Shown: positions 14,911-19,016 of the stretch, one piece after another | Layout of the letters: each line of letters starts with the position of its first letter | Numbering within the stretch: position 1 is the stretch's first letter | DNA from: CBDUWP01 sp965370955 | Lineage (GTDB): Bacteria; Planctomycetota; Phycisphaerae; Sedimentisphaerales; Anaerobacaceae | Direction: 5' to 3' | Length of the DNA: 19,016 nucleotides | Assembly (NCBI GenBank): GCA_965370955.1 | Contig: CBDUWP010000021.1 | Span: forward strand, 1 to 19,016 | Position numbers and translations under genes: made by a program | Notes under the pieces: model-generated | Seen by the model: the letters and a program-made list of their open reading frames with translations, nothing else | Told to the model about the DNA's origin: nothing | Databases searched by the model: none

Positions 14911-15729
14911 TTATTTTAGGTCAAACAAACTGTTGTCCAGCGGACCAAACCAACCTATGTTATGTAAAGCAGAGGCTCGGGCATTTTGACTGATGGTTAA
15001 AACATCGTCAGGAACGAACATCGGAGCAGAACCAACGTGGCCGTCAACAAAAGCAATGTTGGTGCGACCGCGATGGCGAAAGTGAATGCTGGGAACTGGG
15101 CTAAAGCCGGGAAATGTTATTGGGGTGCCGTTGGAGACGAAAAAGGGAGGTTCAGCGAAAGAATATTCGATGAGTTGTTCGCCGCGAAGAAAGGCTGTGT
15201 CGGTGAACATGACCGTCGCATAGGGTTTTCTTACTTCGGTCATGTTGGCGGTTTTGCCATACTTATCCTTGTTTCTCATACGACCTTTTCTGCATATGTA
15301 ACTGCCAATGTAAACGGCATTGTAGCCATAACCGCCGCCGCCTTTTTCAAAGCTCTTGTTCCATGTGTCCTCTTTGGCTAAATATGGTTTGCCGGGACAT
15401 TCTTTGATTTGGCCATCGCCAATATAGCTCTTAAGCGGACTGCCGTTGGGATCGAGAGAGTTGTCAGTAATGTTTCGCTTGCCGCTCCAGCGATGCAGAT
15501 TAGCGCCTCGTAAATCCTCGGCAGCGGCAACATAGTAGCCATCGTGTTCGTTGGCGTAACCAATGTTGGCAATAGCCAATCCGCGAATATTGCTTTTACA
15601 TACAACGGATCTGGCTTGTTGTTTGGCTAATGACAAAGCTGGACCCAACAGGCCCATCAACAATGCAATTACCGAAATAACCACAAGCAATTCAACCAAC
15701 GTAAAGGCTTTTTTATTAAATGATTTCAT
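14911..15729 (-). CDS. Prepilin-type protein with H-x9-DG signature
   Basis: This 272-residue protein starts with a class III prepilin leader, KKA-FTLVELLVVISVIALL, with Glu at +5 after the expected cut. The -1 residue is Ala instead of the usual Gly, which prepilin peptidases often tolerate. After the helix comes SVVCKSNIRGLAIANIGYANEHDGYYV, the usual 'CxxNLRQLGLA' block. Near the end is the planctomycetal H-x9-DG motif (RHRGRTNIAFVDGHV). Proteins of this kind are present in many copies in Planctomycetota and Lentisphaerota and are thought to be secretion-associated pseudopilins or surface fibres. It starts 6 bases after the dockerin gene stop, so the two are surely cotranscribed. No ribosome binding site is evident, which suggests coupling. 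Confidence 0.88.
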   Translation of the reverse strand: MKSFNKKAFTLVELLVVISVIALLMGLLGPALSLAKQQARSVVCKSNIRGLAIANIGYANEHDGYYVAAAEDLRGANLHRWSGKRNITDNSLDPNGSPLKSYIGDGQIKECPGKPYLAKEDTWNKSFEKGGGGYGYNAVYIGSYICRKGRMRNKDKYGKTANMTEVRKPYATVMFTDTAFLRGEQLIEYSFAEPPFFVSNGTPITFPGFSPVPSIHFRHRGRTNIAFVDGHVGSAPMFVPDDVLTISQNARASALHNIGWFGPLDNSLFDLK

Positions 15730-15735
15730 GGTTTT

Positions 15736-16833
15736 TTATGGATAGGTTCGCCACGATTCCTGTTTCTGCCACTGATTAGCAAAAAGGGAAAAATCAGCAA
15801 AATCAATAATCAAATTTTTAGGCGAAGCCATGTCGCTTTTATCTATGTAATCAGTTTGACCAAAGTGACTGAGCCATGTCGAACAAAAAACTTGCAAATC
15901 CTCAACGTCAACAATACCATCGAGGTTCAGATCGGCTTGATGATTTTGGTCCCGCAATACGCCAATTGCCTCAAGATCAAATCCGCCAGTGCCGATTGTT
16001 ATCCAAGCATCATAAATTCTATTGTCACTTAAATAGTTTGACCATGAGGGATAGGTCGCCGGATCAGTGAAATTCATAGCAGTGTCAAAAAGGTCGCCGC
16101 TGCCTGCAATATCTACAATCTTGACATAACAAATGTCATCTAAATCGATAAGGCCAGAAATAACATTATCGTGGCCGGCTAACTCGGCTAAATCAAAACC
16201 TGTGCCTGTGCAAATACCGTAAGAATTTATATGTTTGCCGGCTAAATTAAAAACATCGGAAGCATCTAAAAATCCGAAGCCATTAACAGAACCAGCGGTT
16301 AAAGACACCGAGTCAAAACGAATGAAATTAACGCCGTCAGAAGAAACCTCAACATAACCAAGCTCGGCAAATATATCATCACCGCCTAAAGAAAAAAAAC
16401 TGTTTTCAAATACAACGAAGTCATAGCCGTTTACGTCACGAATATGATTGGGGTCGCCAGCAGCTAACGGGTCACCGAAAATCAAAGTGATTTCACCAGA
16501 AGAAGATGGATTCCACGGAAGAATGTCACCTAAACTGACAATGCTATTATTGTCGCCAGTAGCATAGCCGAAAGCTTTATTGGGATTGTCATAGCCATAG
16601 TCTACTGCGTCTGATGGTAAGTAATTTTGGTAATCGGTGGCCCAGCCGCGAAAAATCGGATTGACTATCGCATTGGCTTCTTGGGGATCGGCGTGCCTAA
16701 AGTCAGGGCCAATGTAACCGTTAACCCCGATCTCATTATAAGGGCCGGCAAATAATAGCACAGGCGAAAAAAACAAAGTTGCAATGAATAAAAAAGTTGC
16801 AATGAATAAATAGGCTAAGTGTTTATTAAACAT
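15736..16833 (-). CDS. Secreted surface protein with C-terminal dockerin-like repeats
   Basis: A secreted protein of 365 residues. The N-terminus is a long hydrophobic signal (FNKHLAYLFIATFLFIATLFF...LLFAGP), likely cut near the AGP. The main domain has FGYATGDNNSIVSLGD, GEITLIFGDP, YDFVVFENSF, FAELGYVEVSSDGVNFIRFDSVSL and a closing GGFDLEAIGVL. This pattern is shared by bacterial extracellular 'cell surface' proteins of unknown role. The tail has a dockerin type I-like calcium repeat (ADLNLDGIVDVEDLQVFCSTWL) and a weaker second copy (IDFADFSLFANQW), common in Phycisphaerae exoproteins. ATG 16833 is chosen because the TTG at 16848 lies in a strong hairpin. The signal peptide contains an exact 18-base tandem duplication. 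It is cotranscribed with the pseudopilin gene. Confidence 0.82.
   Translation of the reverse strand: MFNKHLAYLFIATFLFIATLFFSPVLLFAGPYNEIGVNGYIGPDFRHADPQEANAIVNPIFRGWATDYQNYLPSDAVDYGYDNPNKAFGYATGDNNSIVSLGDILPWNPSSSGEITLIFGDPLAAGDPNHIRDVNGYDFVVFENSFFSLGGDDIFAELGYVEVSSDGVNFIRFDSVSLTAGSVNGFGFLDASDVFNLAGKHINSYGICTGTGFDLAELAGHDNVISGLIDLDDICYVKIVDIAGSGDLFDTAMNFTDPATYPSWSNYLSDNRIYDAWITIGTGGFDLEAIGVLRDQNHQADLNLDGIVDVEDLQVFCSTWLSHFGQTDYIDKSDMASPKNLIIDFADFSLFANQWQKQESWRTYP
16775..16810. repeat. 18-bp tandem duplication in a signal peptide
   Basis: AAAGTTGCAATGAATAAA occurs twice in a row without a mismatch (16775-16792, 16793-16810). On the coding strand this doubles a six-residue hydrophobic unit (FIATFL / FIATLF), lengthening the dockerin protein's signal helix while keeping the frame. 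Confidence 0.9.
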
Positions 16834-16847
16834 TATATTTTTCCACA

Positions 16848-16892
16848 AATCAGCCAGCTGAAAGCCATGGCGGTGGTCTCAGCCGGCTGATT
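16848..16892 (-). other. Long intergenic hairpin between surface-protein genes
   Basis: On the minus strand AATCAGCCGGCTGA (16892-16879) pairs with TCAGCTGGCTGATT (16861-16848) over 14 bases with a single G-U pair. The loop is 17 bases. Only three T follow, so it is not a classical terminator. It may partly stop transcription from the PEP-CTERM gene or protect or process the mRNA ahead of the dockerin gene. Confidence 0.6.
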
Positions 16893-16907
16893 AAAAAATC
16901 TTGAAAA

Positions 16908-17903
16908 TTATTTGCGGCGCCTTCTAAGCAATAAACCGCCTATACTAAGAAGCATAACAGTCGCAGGCTCAGGAACCGAAACCTCAGCAAGGCCAGAGTA
17001 ATAAAAATCTGATTGATATAACGTGCCGTCACCAGTGACATCACCGCTTGAGCCAATCATGCCGAACCAATCGCCATAAGGGCCAGAAGCTGAAGCTATG
17101 CCGAGATAATCGTAGTTAGTGCCGCTGCCGGTCGTGCCGTTCCAAAGGGCTGTATAACAGTAACTGCCGTTGCCGTTGAAAATAATATTGTCAGCACCAT
17201 CGACCTCAACGTCATAGGCGCCGAGTTCAATGTCACTGAGTTTATCGCCGTCGGTGTAATCAAGAAAAGTTGCACCAATAGCACCTGCAATATCAGATGT
17301 GGACCATCTGTAAAGGCCATTGCTGCTGGAAGCATAATAAACATTGCCGGCAGAATCGAAATCTAAGCCGGCTGAAAATCCGCCAACTTGAATTATCTCG
17401 TCGTGATTGTTATTGCCGGTCGTATCCAAAGACCAAATGCTGGTCGAGGAGCCAGTATGAAGGCCTGAAACATAAGCATTTGCTCCGCTGAAAGACATGT
17501 CAAAATTGCCGGCCATTGTGGCTCTGTGAGTCCAAGTGCCTGTCGATAAATCTACCTGATAAATCCTGTCATCTACGTTGCCGCTAGTTGTAAAACCGAC
17601 CCATGCAGAAGATGATGACGAATCTAAACAAACAAAGCTGTTATAGCCTGTGTAACCAGAAGGGCCATTGAAATTCGTAAAACTGCCAGTCGAACGATCA
17701 AATACTTTTAAGCTGCCGCTGGCCCAGCCAGTGACAGTAGTAGAGCTAACATCAAAACCGCCAAAAGAATGACTGGTAAATCTGTCAGTTACAGGGCGGC
17801 CTGTGGTAGCTGATGTGTCAAAAAATGTGGAACTGGCTGTCGCAACTGAACCAAAAACTAATGTTAAAGCCAATATCAATAATATCGTAAAACGTCTTTT
17901 CAT
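16908..17903 (-). CDS. PEP-CTERM surface protein, beta-propeller-like
   Basis: A 331-residue exported protein with a signal peptide (MKRRFTILLILALTLVFGSVATAS). The C-terminus is a full PEP-CTERM sorting signal: VPEPATVMLLSIGGLLLRRRRK, with PEP, a hydrophobic helix and an Arg-rich end. Exosortase is known to process this signal in bacteria that make exopolysaccharide. The body is rich in Ser, Thr, Gly and Asn. It has repeated strand-like units such as GLDFDSAGNVYYASSSNGLYRWS and YQVDLSTGTWTHRATMAG, which suggests a beta-propeller or NHL-like fold. No catalytic residues are recognisable. The ATG chosen follows AAGGAATAGGAAA; a frame opening at 17990 would add 29 residues of non-signal sequence before it. 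It lies upstream of the dockerin and pseudopilin genes on the same strand. Exosortase itself is not in the window. Confidence 0.87.
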   Translation of the reverse strand: MKRRFTILLILALTLVFGSVATASSTFFDTSATTGRPVTDRFTSHSFGGFDVSSTTVTGWASGSLKVFDRSTGSFTNFNGPSGYTGYNSFVCLDSSSSSAWVGFTTSGNVDDRIYQVDLSTGTWTHRATMAGNFDMSFSGANAYVSGLHTGSSTSIWSLDTTGNNNHDEIIQVGGFSAGLDFDSAGNVYYASSSNGLYRWSTSDIAGAIGATFLDYTDGDKLSDIELGAYDVEVDGADNIIFNGNGSYCYTALWNGTTGSGTNYDYLGIASASGPYGDWFGMIGSSGDVTGDGTLYQSDFYYSGLAEVSVPEPATVMLLSIGGLLLRRRRK

Positions 17904-18037
17904 TTTCCTATTCCTTATGTTGGTTATTGTTAATAAATTTTTATTTGAAACTGTTTTACCGCTGATAATTAAGTCGCCTGTCTCCTTCAAACTTGCTTTT
18001 CGTTAACCCTTTTTCGCGAGAGATTAAAAAAAGCCAA

Positions 18038-18073
18038 TAAAAAAACCGTCGTTCTCAAAAAAGAAAACGACGG
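18038..18073 (-). terminator. Rho-independent terminator after the 25-codon gene
   Basis: On the minus strand CCGTCGTT (18073-18066) pairs with AACGACGG (18053-18046), extended inward by TTC/GAG to about 11 base pairs around a T6 loop. Seven T follow (18045-18039). It ends the riboswitch-sORF unit and insulates it from the PEP-CTERM gene downstream. Confidence 0.9.
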
Positions 18074-18107
18074 CTCATAAATAGCTTAAAAAATCCTGTG
18101 ACATATT

Positions 18108-18185
18108 TTAATTTCCAGTATTGCTAATTAAATATGCCACAATGAGAATCGTTCCAATCGCGAGAACACTGATATCTGTGGACAT
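18108..18185 (-). CDS. 25-residue membrane peptide under cobalamin riboswitch
   Basis: The minus strand encodes ATG-TCC-ACA-GAT, then a run of hydrophobic codons, then AGC-AAT-ACT-GGA-AAT-TAA. The peptide has a short polar head (MSTDIS), a 15-residue hydrophobic core (VLAIGTILIVAYLI, residues 7-20) and a polar tail (SNTGN). This fits one membrane span, probably N-terminus inside or dual. It is the only open frame between the cobalamin riboswitch (ends 18224) and the terminator at 18073. The ribosome binding site is weak, AGAAG directly before the ATG. It does not resemble CbtB, which is longer and has a His motif. I recognise no family. A non-coding leader with a chance frame is the main alternative, but the transmembrane pattern and exact fit to the transcript argue for a gene. 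Confidence 0.6.
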   Translation of the reverse strand: MSTDISVLAIGTILIVAYLISNTGN

Positions 18186-18219
18186 CTTCTGAAATTAAAA
18201 AATAATCAAAAAATGTCCA
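18179..18219 (-). promoter_or_regulatory. Hairpin that could hide the start codon of the 25-codon gene
   Basis: TGGACAT (18219-18213) is perfectly complementary to ATGTCCA (18185-18179), which contains the start codon. The following TTTTT (18212-18208) can pair with AGAAG (18190-18186), the only ribosome-binding-like element, through three A-U and two G-U pairs. The 12-pair stem has a 17-base loop and begins 4 bases after riboswitch helix P1, the normal place for a translational expression platform. Confidence 0.55.
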
Positions 18220-18223
18220 TCAA

Positions 18224-18449
18224 CAATTACCGGCAGGTTTTCTGACTTACGTCTTACCAAAAAACTCCTTCCCATCAGCAATGTAAATAATCAATAAAAA
18301 TTATCCGCATTAACTAACAGTGGATGATGTGCTTTTTGGATTTCCAATTCCTTTTGGAATAGACGCTTACAGCGGCGCGACCGTCGCGGAATTTCACCGC
18401 GTTCCCATTTGACTATCCAGCAGAAAACTTCCTGCTAGACCCGTAATTG
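18224..18449 (-). promoter_or_regulatory. Cobalamin riboswitch
   Basis: The minus strand carries the cobalamin aptamer elements in order. GGGAACGCGGTG (18406-18395) is followed by AAATTCCGCGACGG and CCGCTGTAAGCG (18375-18364). CCACTG (18323-18318) and GGGAAGG (18273-18267) come next, then the 3' B12 box AAGTCAGAAAACCTGCC (18248-18232). Helix P1 is closed by CAATTAC (18449-18443) and GTAATTG (18230-18224). All conserved core blocks are present at about normal spacing (226 bases), so ligand binding is expected. Known members sense adenosyl- or methyl-cobalamin and usually turn expression off. The next frame downstream is a 25-codon membrane peptide, then a terminator; no B12 transport or synthesis gene follows in the window. 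Confidence 0.93.
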
Positions 18450-18480
18450 AATATTAATTTCTTAAAGAGCAACCAATGCG

Positions 18481-18509
18481 AATATATCCACGTCGATAGC
18501 TATATGCAA
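18481..18509 (-). promoter_or_regulatory. Promoter of the cobalamin riboswitch unit
   Basis: On the minus strand TTGCAT (18509-18504) and TATATT (18486-18481) are 17 bases apart. A start near 18474 would place riboswitch P1 about 25 bases into the transcript. Confidence 0.55.
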
Positions 18510-18658
18510 GGGAATTTGTAACTAATTTTGCGTTTTCATATTTAACTCAAAAGCAATCACAGTACTTATAGATATATAAATGGCTGTCTATAGGTAAAAA
18601 AAGGAGAGATTTGCCCCTAAGCAAAGCTCATTGCCGGCAACCGTAAGGGCGTGGTGGT
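18510..18658. other. Intergenic stretch, weak hairpin only
   Basis: No gene is visible. After the stop of the coiled-coil gene, GCCCTTA (18650-18644) can pair with TAGGGGC (18619-18613) on the minus strand, and seven T occur 10 bases further on (18602-18596). This might end transcription of that gene, but the gap makes it a poor terminator. TATAGA and TCTATA near 18569-18592 form another short inverted repeat. Confidence 0.3.
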
Positions 18659-18928
18659 TTACTTTTTATCCTTCAGCATCTTTCTCAAAGACTGGTTCTC
18701 CCTGCGAGTGGCTTCGAGATCAAACATTTGATATTTGATACAAACCCTCAGATAGTCTAGGGATTCTTGTAGGGTGTTGACACTTTGTGCCAATTTTTGA
18801 TGATTTTCTTTGGCTTTTTTCGCCAGCATGACTAATTTTCGGCATTGAGGACTATTGATACCAGCAACTGTCTTGACTAATTCGTTCACTTTCTCCTCGA
18901 GAGTACCTTTTGTTTGCTCATTTTTCAT
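18659..18928 (-). CDS. Small coiled-coil protein, hypothetical
   Basis: An 89-residue cytoplasmic protein, highly charged and almost wholly helical by composition. The heptad-like pattern runs from LEEKVNELVKTVAG through VMLAKKAKENHQKLAQSVNTL to FDLEATRRENQSLRKML. It contains two Cys (PQCRKL and RVCIKY) that are not arranged as a metal site. No enzyme or DNA-binding motif is visible, and I do not recognise a named family. The inner ATG is chosen because a strong promoter predicts a transcript start about 24 bases upstream, which would exclude the longer frame opening at 18991. It lies upstream of, and in the same direction as, the cobalamin riboswitch unit, which has its own promoter. Confidence 0.65.
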   Translation of the reverse strand: MKNEQTKGTLEEKVNELVKTVAGINSPQCRKLVMLAKKAKENHQKLAQSVNTLQESLDYLRVCIKYQMFDLEATRRENQSLRKMLKDKK

Positions 18929-18958
18929 CGCATACAACCTAAAAAAATAATAACAATG

Positions 18959-18987
18959 ACTATACAATAGAGCAAAACGTATGCCAA
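18959..18987 (-). promoter_or_regulatory. Promoter of the small coiled-coil gene
   Basis: On the minus strand TTGGCA (18987-18982) and TATAGT (18964-18959) are 17 bases apart. Each box differs from the sigma-70 consensus at one position. Confidence 0.65.
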
Positions 18988-19016
18988 CCAATCGAAAATT
19001 TTATTTCCAGCTGATC

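Noticed and set aside
18046..18073. CRISPR-like or attachment-site reading of the ACGACGG inverted repeat
   Set aside because: A single hairpin followed by a T run is fully explained as a terminator, and there is no repeat-spacer pattern or integrase.
18605..18655. Plus-strand stretch GCCGGCAACC, recalling the core of SAM riboswitches
   Set aside because: The upstream AGAG/GGAGGGA-type core and paired helices are missing, and no plus-strand gene follows; short chance similarity is likely.

Overview
The window looks like a chromosomal piece of a planctomycete-type bacterium, most likely the class Phycisphaerae. This rests on co-occurring families and not on a marker gene. The families are a PEP-CTERM surface protein ending in an Arg-rich tail, a dockerin-bearing secreted protein, a prepilin-type protein with the H-x9-DG signature, full-length ClpC, and a type A RNase P RNA. 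Base composition is moderately AT-rich, Arg is often AGA, and many starts carry clear AAGGA/GGAG ribosome binding sites.

Layout. 1-397: REP-like inverted repeats and a degenerate direct-repeat cluster, no gene. 398-2893 (+): membrane-anchored alpha/beta hydrolase, then L-aspartate oxidase (nadB). 2920-3342 (+): RNase P RNA (rnpB), followed by short tandem repeats. 3404-3475 (-): tRNA-Thr(UGU). 3647-4471 (+): a PPC-domain protein and a very small beta-carbonic-anhydrase-like protein. 4468-6690 (-): a four-helix membrane protein downstream of hemL (tetrapyrrole synthesis). 6868-7644 (+): a C-terminally anchored coiled-coil protein. 7648-8590 (-): a toxin-antitoxin pair, toxin first, with a palindromic operator. 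9031-11574 (+): clpC with a strong terminator. 11790-14077 (+): a tight run of zinc-ribbon coiled-coil protein, RNase HI, PurN and a pseudopilin-like membrane protein. 14119-17903 (-): surface/secretion genes (PEP-CTERM protein, dockerin protein, H-x9-DG pseudopilin) followed by comF. 18038-18509 (-): an isolated transcription unit of promoter, cobalamin riboswitch, 25-codon membrane peptide and terminator. 18659-18987 (-): a small coiled-coil protein with its own promoter.

Two points stand out. First, the cobalamin riboswitch does not lead into a transporter or B12 enzyme. Its only reading frame before a strong terminator is a 25-residue, nearly all-transmembrane peptide, and a hairpin could bury that peptide's start codon. 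Second, RNase HI is interrupted by an in-frame TAA just before its fourth catalytic Asp. The same frame stays open after the TAA, through the rest of RNase HI, across a Lys/Pro linker and into PurN, which has no good start codon of its own. This suggests a fused RNase HI-PurN gene that is read through, reinitiated or freshly broken.
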